Below are positions 24,168 through 31,854 of a DNA stretch of 34,165 nucleotides, piece by piece (position 1 is the first letter of the stretch; every line of letters begins with the position of its first letter). The notes under the pieces are model-generated. The model was not told the DNA's origin. It worked only from the letters and a program-made list of their open reading frames with translations, and ran no database searches. Source of the DNA: Bacteroidales bacterium. GTDB taxonomy: Bacteria; Bacteroidota; Bacteroidia; Bacteroidales; JAIPAH01. The position numbers and the translations under genes are program-made. The stretch is taken from NCBI GenBank assembly GCA_021740175.1, contig JAIPAH010000018.1, positions 1-34,165 of the forward strand. Reading direction: 5' to 3'.

Positions 24168-24351
24168 TTAATTGTTTGGCTCGAAAGGCGTCTTCTACTT
24201 TGACATACAGTTCGATTACCCCAAAGTGATAAGCCGAATCCTGTTTGTCCAAAGCCACACTTTCTATATCATTCTCGCTCAGCAAACCCTTTATCAATTC
24301 GATTTCATAAAGTTGGGGTGAACTATAAACTTTAGCCCAGTTATCTTCCAT
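24145..24351 (-). CDS. DUF2007 family protein
   Basis: A 68-residue soluble protein with the DUF2007 (putative signal-transducing, GlnB-like fold) pattern: WAKVYSSPQLYEIELIKGLL, ENDIESVALDK, then GVIELYVKVEDAFRAKQLI. Its function is unknown. It overlaps the start of cdsA by 23 bases and lies after ftsH, an order I recall from other Bacteroidota, so a role near phospholipid synthesis is possible. Confidence 0.9.
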   Translation of the reverse strand: MEDNWAKVYSSPQLYEIELIKGLLSENDIESVALDKQDSAYHFGVIELYVKVEDAFRAKQLIEKSQSE

Positions 24352-24440
24352 AAAGCCATTTAATTCTACGCTAAATTAACTTTTTATCGGCACTTTTTCC
24401 AAACTTTTCTGATACTATCCAAAAAACCTTATAAAAGGAA

Positions 24441-24487
24441 ATTCAGCAATTTTTACCCTTTATTTCCGTGAAGGGAAGTTGCTGAAT
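24441..24487. repeat. Nested-palindrome repeat, copy C (reduced)
   Basis: ATTCAGCAA (24441-24449) pairs with TTGCTGAAT (24479-24487), the same arm sequence as copy A, around a core that is the reverse complement of A's CCCTTCAGGG segment with substitutions. Outer arms are degraded; AAAACCTTATAA precedes it. Confidence 0.65.
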
Positions 24488-24583
24488 ATCAATAAATTTC
24501 GGTTTGTAATTGGCATTTTTAAATTATTTTAACGTCCAATTTTTTATCTTTTTGGACAGCCTATAATAAGGTGCCCAGCTATT

Positions 24584-24618
24584 ATAAAAACCGGAGCATC
24601 TCTATTCAGATACTCCGG
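24584..24618 (-). terminator. Terminator of rsfS-ftsH
   Basis: An 11-bp stem (one G-T pair): CCGGAGCATCT (24591-24601) with AGATACTCCGG (24608-24618). On the minus strand it is followed by TTTTTATA, 35 bases after the ftsH stop. Confidence 0.85.
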
Positions 24619-24652
24619 CTTAAATTCTTTCCCCTACTTTCAGCGCCGCCTT

Positions 24653-26860
24653 TTATGTGTCGGTTTCCTTTTTATTTTCTCCATCCTCTTTAGGCGTTAA
24701 GTTTTGGTCATTTTCCTTCTTTTCACCTTCTTTCTCTTGGGTCTCGCTGCTCGATTCCCCTCCATCATTACCGGCTGAGGCTGTTTTTTCTTCTTCGCCG
24801 GTTTTTTCTTCGGTATCCTTATCCTGAAGGGCTGTTGTTTGATCTTCGGCATCGGCTCCCTCGCTTTCTGCTTCTTGCTTCTCTTCTTCCTGGTCTTCAC
24901 GGAAATCCTGAAGGCGTGGGGCCTTTTCCTCTGCATCTTTACGTTTACCAAAGATTTTTTCAAGATCATCACTAAAGATTACCTCCCGTTCCAGTAGCAT
25001 GGAAGCCAGGGTTTGCACCTTATCCTTATTTTCGCTAAGCAGTTTTTTAGCCCGCTCGTACGATTCCTCTACAAGCTTATGAACTTCTTCATCGATTTCT
25101 TCAGCGGTTTTTTCGCTGTAAGGTCTTTGCAGCGAGTATTCCTGCTGTCCTGTGCTATCATAGTAACTGATATTTCCCAGTCTCTTATTGAGCCCAAAAT
25201 AGGCCACCATAGCATAGGCTTGCTTAGTCACTCTTTCGAGGTCATTAAGGGCGCCGGTAGATATCGTACCAAAATTCACCTCTTCGGAGGCCCGGCCTGC
25301 AAGAGCCGCCGTCATCTCATCCACCATTTGTTCATAGGTGGTGATTTGCCTTTCTTCGGGCAAGTACCATGCGGCGCCCAGCGATTTACCCCGCGGCACG
25401 ATGGTTACTTTCACGAGCGGGGAAGCATTCTCAAGCAGCCAGCTGACGGCAGCATGTCCCGATTCATGATAGGCGATGGTCTTTTTCTCGCCGGCTGAAA
25501 TAATTTTGTTGCGTTTTTCCAGTCCGCCAATGATTCGGTCAACAGCGTCCATAAAATCTTTTTTGGTGATCGCCTCATGATTTTTCCTGGCGGCAATGAG
25601 CGCTGCTTCATTACAGGCATTGGCGATGTCGGCACCGGAAAAACCGGGTGTTTGCTTGGCCATAAATTCGTTATCCACCTCTGAACTAAGCTTCAGTGGC
25701 TTCATATGTACGGCGAAAATTTCCTTTCGCTCCTTCAAATCCGGTAATTCAACGGGTATCTGTCGATCAAAGCGCCCTGCACGCAATAGGGCTTTATCGA
25801 GTACATCAGCCCGGTTCGTTGCGGCAAGAATGATAACTCCTGTATTGGCGGCAAAACCGTCCATCTCATTAAGAAGCTGGTTCAGGGTATTTTCACGTTC
25901 ATCGTTAGAGCCAGACATCGCATTGCGGCCCCGCGAACGCCCGATAGCGTCTATTTCATCGATAAAGATAATACAGGGAGCTTTCTCTTTGGCCTGCTTA
26001 AAGAGGTCGCGAACTCTCGAAGCACCAACCCCTACAAACATTTCCACAAAATCGGAGCCCGATATAGAGAAAAAAGGAACACCGGCCTCACCGGCAACAG
26101 CCCTGGCCAATAAAGTTTTCCCGGAACCCGGGGGACCCACTAATAAAGCTCCTTTAGGGATCTTGCCCCCAAGGTTGGTATATTTCTCAGGCTTACTCAA
26201 AAAATGGACGATCTCTTTGATTTCCACTTTCGCTTCTTCCAATCCGGCTACATCAGTGAAATTAACATCCACTGAGTTTTCCTTATCGAATATCTGGGCC
26301 TTGGATTTCCCGATGTTGAAAAGTTGTCCGCCACCACCGGCACCACCACGGCTCATCATTCGCATAAAGAAAATCCACACACCTACCAAAAGCAACAGCG
26401 GGAGAACCCAGCTAAGAATCTCACCTCCCCAGTTGCGTCGTTTTTCATTATTGATAAATACCGGATTCTCAATCTTTTTCTGTGCTTCTTCTACCCGCTC
26501 GTAAAACTTATCTACCGAACCTATGGTATAGATATAATGAGGGCTTTTTCCACCAAAAGATTCATCCGCGGCATCCTCATATTCACTTTTATTGAGAGCA
26601 TCGGGCTTAAGATATATTTCTGCAAATTCTTTATTAACCAGCACAAGCTTCTCCACATCTTCATTTTGAAGCATTTGCTTAAGCTGGCCCCAGTTTGTCT
26701 CCTCTGTTCCACTATCCCAGTTCATGAAATTAAAGGCAAGAAAGACTACGATAATCAAACCATATACCCAATAAAAATTGAATTTAGGCTTCTTTTTCTT
26801 TTCATCGCCATTATTATCCTGGTTTTGAGAGTTATTTGATTGGTTTTTATTCTCTATCAT
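24653..26860 (-). CDS. ftsH: ATP-dependent zinc metalloprotease FtsH
   Basis: A 735-residue membrane-anchored AAA+ protease that degrades membrane and short-lived proteins. Membrane helices are at about 29-47 and 149-168, with a periplasmic domain between. Walker A GPPGSGKT is at ~242-249, Walker B FIDEIDA at ~299-305, the second region of homology TNRADVLDKALLRAGRFDR at ~348-366, and the zinc site HESGH at ~465-469 with Asp540 as third ligand. The last ~95 residues are an unusually long Glu/Lys-rich, probably disordered tail. The start overlaps the rsfS stop by four bases (ATGA). Confidence 0.97.
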   Translation of the reverse strand: MIENKNQSNNSQNQDNNGDEKKKKPKFNFYWVYGLIIVVFLAFNFMNWDSGTEETNWGQLKQMLQNEDVEKLVLVNKEFAEIYLKPDALNKSEYEDAADESFGGKSPHYIYTIGSVDKFYERVEEAQKKIENPVFINNEKRRNWGGEILSWVLPLLLLVGVWIFFMRMMSRGGAGGGGQLFNIGKSKAQIFDKENSVDVNFTDVAGLEEAKVEIKEIVHFLSKPEKYTNLGGKIPKGALLVGPPGSGKTLLARAVAGEAGVPFFSISGSDFVEMFVGVGASRVRDLFKQAKEKAPCIIFIDEIDAIGRSRGRNAMSGSNDERENTLNQLLNEMDGFAANTGVIILAATNRADVLDKALLRAGRFDRQIPVELPDLKERKEIFAVHMKPLKLSSEVDNEFMAKQTPGFSGADIANACNEAALIAARKNHEAITKKDFMDAVDRIIGGLEKRNKIISAGEKKTIAYHESGHAAVSWLLENASPLVKVTIVPRGKSLGAAWYLPEERQITTYEQMVDEMTAALAGRASEEVNFGTISTGALNDLERVTKQAYAMVAYFGLNKRLGNISYYDSTGQQEYSLQRPYSEKTAEEIDEEVHKLVEESYERAKKLLSENKDKVQTLASMLLEREVIFSDDLEKIFGKRKDAEEKAPRLQDFREDQEEEKQEAESEGADAEDQTTALQDKDTEEKTGEEEKTASAGNDGGESSSETQEKEGEKKENDQNLTPKEDGENKKETDT

Positions 26861-27258
26861 TTTCGATTGTTTTCATTATTAGTTTGCTCTTCCCCGACAT
26901 ATTCAATATCGGCATCTGCCCATAATTCTTCAATCCTGTAAAAATCCCTCATATATGATTGAAAGATGTGAACAACAACATCGGAGTAATCTAACAAAAT
27001 CCATTCCTTATTTTTCATTCCTTCAATATGCCAGGGTGTTGCTTCTATCTTTTCCCCTGTTTTTTCAACGACCTCGTTTGCAAGGGCTTCCACATGAGTG
27101 TCTGATGTACCGTGAGTTACTATGAAATAGTCGGAAACAGCGTTTTCTATCGTTTTCAGATTTATTATTGCTATTCCTTTGGCTTTTTTTTCTACTAAGG
27201 CCTTTTTGATTGTGTCTACCACTGTTTTTGTTTCTTCTTGTCTTTTTAAAAATACCAT
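26857..27258 (-). CDS. rsfS: Ribosome silencing factor RsfS
   Basis: RsfS binds uL14 on the large ribosomal subunit and blocks subunit joining when nutrients are low. The conserved blocks are IENAVSDYFIVTHGTSDTHV, PWHIEGMKNKEWILLDYSDV, VVHIFQSYMRDFYRIEELWAD. I start it at the ATG at 27258 (133 residues), because an upstream ATG at 27294 would add twelve residues not typical of the family and lies upstream of the best -7 element (minus strand, 27289-27282). The stop overlaps the ftsH start, so the two genes are coupled. Confidence 0.92.
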   Translation of the reverse strand: MVFLKRQEETKTVVDTIKKALVEKKAKGIAIINLKTIENAVSDYFIVTHGTSDTHVEALANEVVEKTGEKIEATPWHIEGMKNKEWILLDYSDVVVHIFQSYMRDFYRIEELWADADIEYVGEEQTNNENNRK

Positions 27259-27281
27259 ATATTGGGTTCCAATTATTGGAT

Positions 27282-27289
27282 CAAAAATA
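27282..27289 (-). promoter_or_regulatory. -7 element of rsfS-ftsH
   Basis: On the minus strand this reads TATTTTTG, a full match to TAnnTTTG, 23 bases before the chosen rsfS start. No -33 box at the usual distance. Confidence 0.4.
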
Positions 27290-27294
27290 TACAA

Positions 27295-27653
27295 AATTTA
27301 CTATGTGACACCTGATTCTCTCCTTCCTTTTAACGTTTATTAAGGCTTCCCTAAAAAACGAACTTACCGGTAAATATATTTGTTCAATGTTTAAAAAAAA
27401 ATAAGAATCATCAAACAAACTGTCATTTTGTCCATAAACTGACAAGATTGATTTACTATTTTTGCAAAAAAGTAAAGTTAAGTGTAGTCTAAAAAGCCAT
27501 TTTACCCCTAAATCCCCTGAAGGGGACTTTTTCAAACTACTGATTTTTAGCGTTTCTCCGCCTAAGGCGGATCAGGGGTAAAACCGCTAAAAATCAGCAG
27601 TTTGAAGGCTTTTTAGACTAAACTCAAAGATCAAACAAAATTTTATCAAATTC
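27295..27653. other. Divergent intergenic region, rsfS and birA
   Basis: No gene seen. It contains a plus-strand -7-like TATTTTTG (27457-27464) and then nested-palindrome copy D (27485-27620), which separates that element from the birA ATG at 27654. Confidence 0.55.
27485..27620. repeat. Nested-palindrome repeat, copy D
   Basis: Outer arms TAGTCTAAAAAGCC (27485-27498) and GGCTTTTTAGACTA (27607-27620) are a perfect 14-bp inverted repeat. Inside are CCCCTGAAGGGG, then GATTTTTAGCG pairing with CGCTAAAAATC, with a central CCGCCT-A-AGGCGG hairpin. It is the fullest copy in the window. Confidence 0.85.
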
Positions 27654-28391
27654 ATGAACATTCTCTCAGACAAAATCATCCGACTACCGGAAATCAATTC
27701 AACAAACGACTATCTTTTGACCCGTTACAAAAATTTTGAAGAAGGGACAGTTGTTCTCACTAACCACCAAACTGCCGGTAAAGGGCTTGATAAAAATCAA
27801 TGGGAAAGTGCTAAAGGAAAAAACCTTACTTTAAGCGTATTATTAAAACCCCGTTCAATTCACACCTCCGATCAGTTTAAACTGAACATGGCTACTTCCC
27901 TGGCCATACGCAAATTTATAAGCCTTTATACCGACACTCCTGTCCTGGTGAAATGGCCCAATGATATTTATGCAGAAAACCACAAAATTGCCGGTATCTT
28001 GATCAAAAATCTTCTTTATGGAGACGTTATCGATACCTCGATTATAGGTATGGGGATCAATATCAACCAGGAAAACTTTTATTTGGATGCTCCCAATCCG
28101 GTTTCGTTAAAACAACTCACCGGGAAAGATTACGACCTTGAAAAAATGCTCGAATTACTGCTTAAAGACCTGGACGATTATTATCAAATTCTTTACAACG
28201 GGGATTTCAATCAGTTAAACCAGAAATATTATCAATATATGTATCGCCTTAAAGAGTGGCACAATTACCTTATCCATGGACAAAAAGTACATGCCAGCAT
28301 CCAGGGCATCGACGAATTCGGCCGACTGACCCTCACTGATGAGCAGGGCCGGCTGGATGTATGCGATCTCAAAGAAATTGAATTTCTATAG
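27654..28391 (+). CDS. birA: Biotin--[acetyl-CoA-carboxylase] ligase
   Basis: A 245-residue biotin protein ligase without an N-terminal DNA-binding domain, so it should not act as a repressor. It activates biotin with ATP and attaches it to the carboxyl carrier protein. INSTNDYLL opens the catalytic domain, KWPNDIY is the active-site lysine motif, AGILI and GMGININ follow, and the C-terminal SH3-like part ends at the stop. The biotinyl-AMP loop, GRGRRG-like in E. coli, reads GKGLDKNQW here, lacking the usual arginines. It converges with pyrE. Confidence 0.93.
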   Translation: MNILSDKIIRLPEINSTNDYLLTRYKNFEEGTVVLTNHQTAGKGLDKNQWESAKGKNLTLSVLLKPRSIHTSDQFKLNMATSLAIRKFISLYTDTPVLVKWPNDIYAENHKIAGILIKNLLYGDVIDTSIIGMGININQENFYLDAPNPVSLKQLTGKDYDLEKMLELLLKDLDDYYQILYNGDFNQLNQKYYQYMYRLKEWHNYLIHGQKVHASIQGIDEFGRLTLTDEQGRLDVCDLKEIEFL

Positions 28392-28396
28392 GATGC

Positions 28397-29044
28397 TTAA
28401 CCGTTTTGCCCCCATTTGCCGGGATCGCGACGCCATGCCGCCAGGGAATCCATATCCTTCTTTAGAATGTAATTATTTTCTAACGCCCTCTCAATGGCCG
28501 TTTGATAATCGGAAAGGGCAAAAAGCTCACAAGCTTCCCGGTCAAATTTCTCCCTGGCATAATCGAAATCATAGGTAAAAATAGCCACCATCCCCATAAC
28601 CCTGCACCCTTCCTGCTTCAAAGCTTTCACAGCGTTCAGGCTGCTATTTCCGGTCGAAACCAAGTCTTCGACAACTACTGCTCTCTGGCCTTCAAAAATC
28701 TCTCCCTCCACCTGGTTTTCCAGGCCATGCCCTTTTTTCTTATTCCGAACATAAACAAAAGGAAGGTCCAACTCCTGTGCTACCAATGCTCCCAAAGCGA
28801 TCCCACCGGTTGCCACCCCGGCAACAACATCCACAGGAGCGTATTTCTCCCGGATCAAACCGGTAAAAAGATCCTTTAACCGGTTTCTTATCACGGGATA
28901 TGAGAGCGTTTTGCGGTTATCGCAATAAATAGGGGCCTTCCACCCTGATGACCATGTAAATGGATTCGCATTATTCAATTTTATTGCCTTTATTTGTAGT
29001 AAAGAATCGGCGATTTCTCTGGCTATTTCTTTCGAATAAATCAT
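28397..29044 (-). CDS. pyrE: Orotate phosphoribosyltransferase
   Basis: A 215-residue enzyme that joins orotate to PRPP to make OMP in de novo pyrimidine synthesis. The PRPP-binding motif is VVVEDLVSTGNSSLNAV; GVATGGIALGALVAQELDLP and VYVRNKKKGHG are the other conserved blocks, the second being the flexible catalytic loop. FTWSSGWKAPIYCDNR is the family N-terminus. It starts seven bases from the divergent NUDIX gene. A minus-strand TACATTTG (29056-29049) lies four bases before its ATG, so its mRNA may be leaderless. Confidence 0.95.
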   Translation of the reverse strand: MIYSKEIAREIADSLLQIKAIKLNNANPFTWSSGWKAPIYCDNRKTLSYPVIRNRLKDLFTGLIREKYAPVDVVAGVATGGIALGALVAQELDLPFVYVRNKKKGHGLENQVEGEIFEGQRAVVVEDLVSTGNSSLNAVKALKQEGCRVMGMVAIFTYDFDYAREKFDREACELFALSDYQTAIERALENNYILKKDMDSLAAWRRDPGKWGQNG

Positions 29045-29048
29045 AGGA

Positions 29049-29056
29049 CAAATGTA
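29049..29056 (-). promoter_or_regulatory. -7 element of pyrE, overlapping the NUDIX start codon
   Basis: The minus strand reads TACATTTG, a full match to TAnnTTTG, then TCCT and the pyrE ATG. The element covers the ATG (29052-29054) of the opposite gene. No -33 box is evident. Confidence 0.45.
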
Positions 29057-29690
29057 TAAAGTTTTTTTTCACGAAAAGATGTTACTTCTCGCGGGTAGCA
29101 GTCCGGAAGTCTCTCCCGAAAGCGGAGACATTGTTTATAACATCGTAGAACAACTTCACTTAAAGAACGTGGTTTTTAACTTCCTTCATAGTAAAAAACA
29201 TAACCGCGTAATCTTTTATCATTCCAATACCGACCGATTGATGGAGCTTTTTTCTGGCTTGTTTACTCCGGTTTCGGCTGCCGGCGGAGTTGTAAGTGAT
29301 CAAGAAGAAAAAATCCTTTTCATTCTCAGAAATGGTGTATGGGATCTACCCAAAGGACAGGCAGAAGAAGGAGAAAAAGCCGAAGAAACTGCTGTCAGAG
29401 AAGTGAAAGAAGAAACCGGGCTGCAACAAGTGGCAATCCAACAGCTCATTAAACCCACTTTTCATATCTATTACCGGGATGGCACCTACAATTTAAAGAC
29501 TACTTACTGGTATCACATGACAGCGCCGGCTTCGCAAGCTTTAAAGCCGCAAACCGAAGAGGGCATAGAACAAATCGTTTGGGTGGATAAAGAAGATATA
29601 CCTGATTATGCGAATTATAGCTATAAATCAATTTATGATTTGTTAGAATATTACCTTCACCGGAAAGATGATGAAGATAATGTTTTTTAA
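29052..29690 (+). CDS. NUDIX hydrolase
   Basis: A 212-residue soluble protein. The Nudix box GQAEEGEKAEETAVREVKEE, ending TGL, fits Gx5Ex7REUxEExGU exactly (about residues 110-132). A ~90-residue N-terminal part (KVFFHEKMLLLAG..., NTDRLMELFSG) precedes the Nudix domain and is seen in Bacteroidota proteins annotated simply as NUDIX hydrolase. The substrate, a nucleoside diphosphate linked to some other group, cannot be predicted. It is divergent from pyrE with seven bases between the start codons, so its promoter must lie within pyrE. Confidence 0.9.
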   Translation: MYKVFFHEKMLLLAGSSPEVSPESGDIVYNIVEQLHLKNVVFNFLHSKKHNRVIFYHSNTDRLMELFSGLFTPVSAAGGVVSDQEEKILFILRNGVWDLPKGQAEEGEKAEETAVREVKEETGLQQVAIQQLIKPTFHIYYRDGTYNLKTTYWYHMTAPASQALKPQTEEGIEQIVWVDKEDIPDYANYSYKSIYDLLEYYLHRKDDEDNVF

Positions 29691-29933
29691 CTTTTGCAAT
29701 TGGTTAATTTTAATACATTTGCGGTTTCCAGGGGCTTAAAAAAACGGCCGTCGGAACATTTTCAAAACATCCGGAAAAAAATTTCAGGGTGAAACGGTTA
29801 ACTTTGATAAAAACAAATGATAAGGCGTTAATTGGCCGGATGTTATAAAAATACATGGTCTATTTTTTACGGTGATAGTTGAAAATTAAGTGAGAAAAAT
29901 GATTACGGAAGGAACCATCAAAATATTTAATTT
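29691..29933 (+). other. Intergenic region upstream of coaD
   Basis: No gene seen. TTTG (29693-29696), 17 nt and TACATTTG (29714-29721) make a weak promoter candidate with a short spacer. In the following leader AACATCCGG (29766-29774) is complementary to CCGGATGTT (29836-29844), a perfect 9-bp pair 61 bases apart. Confidence 0.4.
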
Positions 29934-30407
29934 ATGAAAATTGCAGTTTTTCCGGGCTCATTCGATCCGATCACCATCGGACATGAATCCATCATAAGGC
30001 GAGCTTTGCCCTTATTTGATAAAATCATCGTCGCCATTGGCGAAAATTCCGAAAAGAAAACGCTTTTCTGCCTGGAAAAGCGTATCGAATGGTTGAACAA
30101 AACTTTTAGCGGAATTGAAAAAATCGAAGTGGATAGCTTCCAGGGCCTTACGGTGGATTATTGCCGCAGTATCAATGCCAGGTACATCTTACGGGGGCTG
30201 CGCACTTCGGCGGATTTTGAGTTTGAACGAAGTGTCGGTCAGGTCAATAAGCAAATGTACAACGAAGTAGAAACGATATTTTTACTTACCACACCGGAGC
30301 AAACGGCTGTAAACTCCTCAGTGGTCAGAGACATTTTCAAACATGGGGGTGATATCAGGCCGTTTATCCCCGGTGCTATCGATATAAGGAAGCACGACCA
30401 GGGCTGA
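29934..30407 (+). CDS. coaD: Pantetheine-phosphate adenylyltransferase
   Basis: A 157-residue enzyme of coenzyme A synthesis that transfers AMP from ATP to 4'-phosphopantetheine. AVFPGSFDPITIGHESIIRR contains the nucleotide-binding TxGH motif, YILRGLRTSADFEFE the substrate-binding RGLR block, and TPEQTAVNSSVVRDIFKHGG the C-terminal motif (usually ISSTxVRE). Length is normal. It stands alone on the plus strand and converges with rsmD. Confidence 0.96.
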   Translation: MKIAVFPGSFDPITIGHESIIRRALPLFDKIIVAIGENSEKKTLFCLEKRIEWLNKTFSGIEKIEVDSFQGLTVDYCRSINARYILRGLRTSADFEFERSVGQVNKQMYNEVETIFLLTTPEQTAVNSSVVRDIFKHGGDIRPFIPGAIDIRKHDQG

Positions 30408-30451
30408 AATGCAGATTAGAATTACTCAGCTCTTTTGGAACTACAGATCAG

Positions 30452-30985
30452 CTATTTTCGAAAAATAGAAATGCGGGTGCGTCCGTACTTTCGCTCTTCA
30501 TCAAAATAATCCATATCGGAAAGCACATGATGTTTGGAATGTTCTATCATCAGCCATCCGTTATCCTTTAAGACACCGTTTTCGAAAATCAACTCCGGAA
30601 TAGACCTTAAACCTTCCATATCATAAGGTGGATCGGCAAAAATCACATCAAAAGAAACTTTTGTATCTTCCAGAAAATGAAAAACATCCGTTTTCACAAC
30701 TTTTAATTCTTCTACTCCATAACGCTTGGCCGTATCTCTCATAAAAGATACTGCCTTAGAATCCTTCTCAACTGCTGTAACCTGTGGACATCCACGCGAT
30801 AGAAATTCAAAGGCCATATTTCCTGTTCCGGCAAACAAGTCCAGGGCCTCCGATTCTTCGAAGGCCAGGTAACTTTTCAGCACATTAAAAACACTTTCTT
30901 TGGTTTTATCGGTCGTAGGCCGGACAGGGAGGCTTTTTGGAGGGCGCAGCTGTATATAGTCGTATTTCCCGCTTATAATCCGCAT
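30452..30985 (-). CDS. rsmD: 16S rRNA (guanine-966-N2)-methyltransferase
   Basis: A 177-residue methyltransferase. MRIISGKYDYIQL and RPTTDKTKESVFNVL are the RsmD N-terminal block, ALDLFAGTGNMAFEFLSRG is the SAM-binding motif I and FADPPYDMEG holds the catalytic DPPY motif of N-methyltransferases. It methylates G966 in the 30S head in E. coli. Its start overlaps the end of the DUF3822 gene by 13 bases, a coupling conserved in Bacteroidota as far as I recall. Confidence 0.95.
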   Translation of the reverse strand: MRIISGKYDYIQLRPPKSLPVRPTTDKTKESVFNVLKSYLAFEESEALDLFAGTGNMAFEFLSRGCPQVTAVEKDSKAVSFMRDTAKRYGVEELKVVKTDVFHFLEDTKVSFDVIFADPPYDMEGLRSIPELIFENGVLKDNGWLMIEHSKHHVLSDMDYFDEERKYGRTRISIFRK

Positions 30986-31845
30986 ACATTGACATTAAAC
31001 AGCGTATAATAAAAATGAGAGGGAAGTTTATCAAAAACATAGCTATACCGAAAGGAACTGGTCCGGGGTTCAAAAGCTATATTTCTCACATAAGTGAACA
31101 GCACTTCATATTCCCTTGAAAATTTCTTAATATTACCCATAAGTCTTAAATCGACATCCTCCGGGTTAAAACCTAATTGCTCGAGGACAAACAAAAGATA
31201 ATAGATAAAATCTTCAGGTGTTGAATAGTAAAAAGAATTAAAAAACCGTAATCCCTGGTCACTGAGAATGACAATATCCAAATGCGTGTTCCTTACATTC
31301 AAAAACACCTTATTGGAGACATCTTTGTTTTTATTACTGATAATCAGACTCTCAATTAAGGGTGTAGAAAAATGAAACAACTCAGCTTTTTTAAAATTCC
31401 TGTCCACACGATATTTCAGACAATCGGGGAGGGAATAAATTTGATAGGCTTCCCCGTTTTTAAGAAAATCGCTCCGGATTTGTTCGTAGTTGGTTACATC
31501 ATGATTAAAGTTCAGGTAAAGCCCTTTTTCGCTTCCTTCATAGAGGGGCTCGGGAACGAGCGTGGCTTTGGGTGATTCATAGAGAATATAGATTTTATAA
31601 AAACGGTTTTTCAGCCATCCATATTCTTCAATAAACTGATCCAACTTTTTACAGAACTGAATACTGGTTTCGACCTCATGGAGCGGGAATGTTTCCAGGG
31701 CCAGGAACTTTTTTAGCTCCGTATCCAGTACCGAAAAAGAAAATCCATCCTGCGCTAGCTGGATGGATAATACATATTTATCTGTTTTCGAGTAATCTAA
31801 AGCATCATCACGATATTTGAATGTCGGTGTAAACGTTTCATTCAT
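30973..31845 (-). CDS. DUF3822 family protein
   Basis: A 290-residue soluble protein of the DUF3822 family, found next to rsmD in many Bacteroidota. Visible blocks are YVLSIQLAQDGFSFSVLDT at the front and FLNVRNTHLDIVILSDQGLR with FFNSFYYSTPEDFIYYLLFV in the second half. The two halves look like the repeated subdomains of an actin/hexokinase-like (ASKHA) fold, but I see no phosphate-binding motifs strong enough to predict ATP binding. It overlaps rsmD by 13 bases and follows a one-TM protein gene. The function is unknown. Confidence 0.85.
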   Translation of the reverse strand: MNETFTPTFKYRDDALDYSKTDKYVLSIQLAQDGFSFSVLDTELKKFLALETFPLHEVETSIQFCKKLDQFIEEYGWLKNRFYKIYILYESPKATLVPEPLYEGSEKGLYLNFNHDVTNYEQIRSDFLKNGEAYQIYSLPDCLKYRVDRNFKKAELFHFSTPLIESLIISNKNKDVSNKVFLNVRNTHLDIVILSDQGLRFFNSFYYSTPEDFIYYLLFVLEQLGFNPEDVDLRLMGNIKKFSREYEVLFTYVRNIAFEPRTSSFRYSYVFDKLPSHFYYTLFNVNVCGL

Positions 31846-31854
31846 ATCATAATC

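Larger units (their letters stand above)
24352..24652 (-). other. Spacer between ftsH and the DUF2007 operon
   Basis: 301 bases without a gene. From the ftsH side it holds a terminator (24584-24618), a small TATAATA...TATTATA dyad (24561-24585) and nested-palindrome copy C (24441-24487). No clear promoter for DUF2007-cdsA-psd is visible; TAATTTAG on the minus strand near 24370-24377 is one base from the -7 consensus. Confidence 0.5.

Noticed and set aside
25596-26504. 302-residue ORF antisense to ftsH
   Set aside because: Shadow of ftsH, whose frame has complete AAA+ and zinc-protease motifs.
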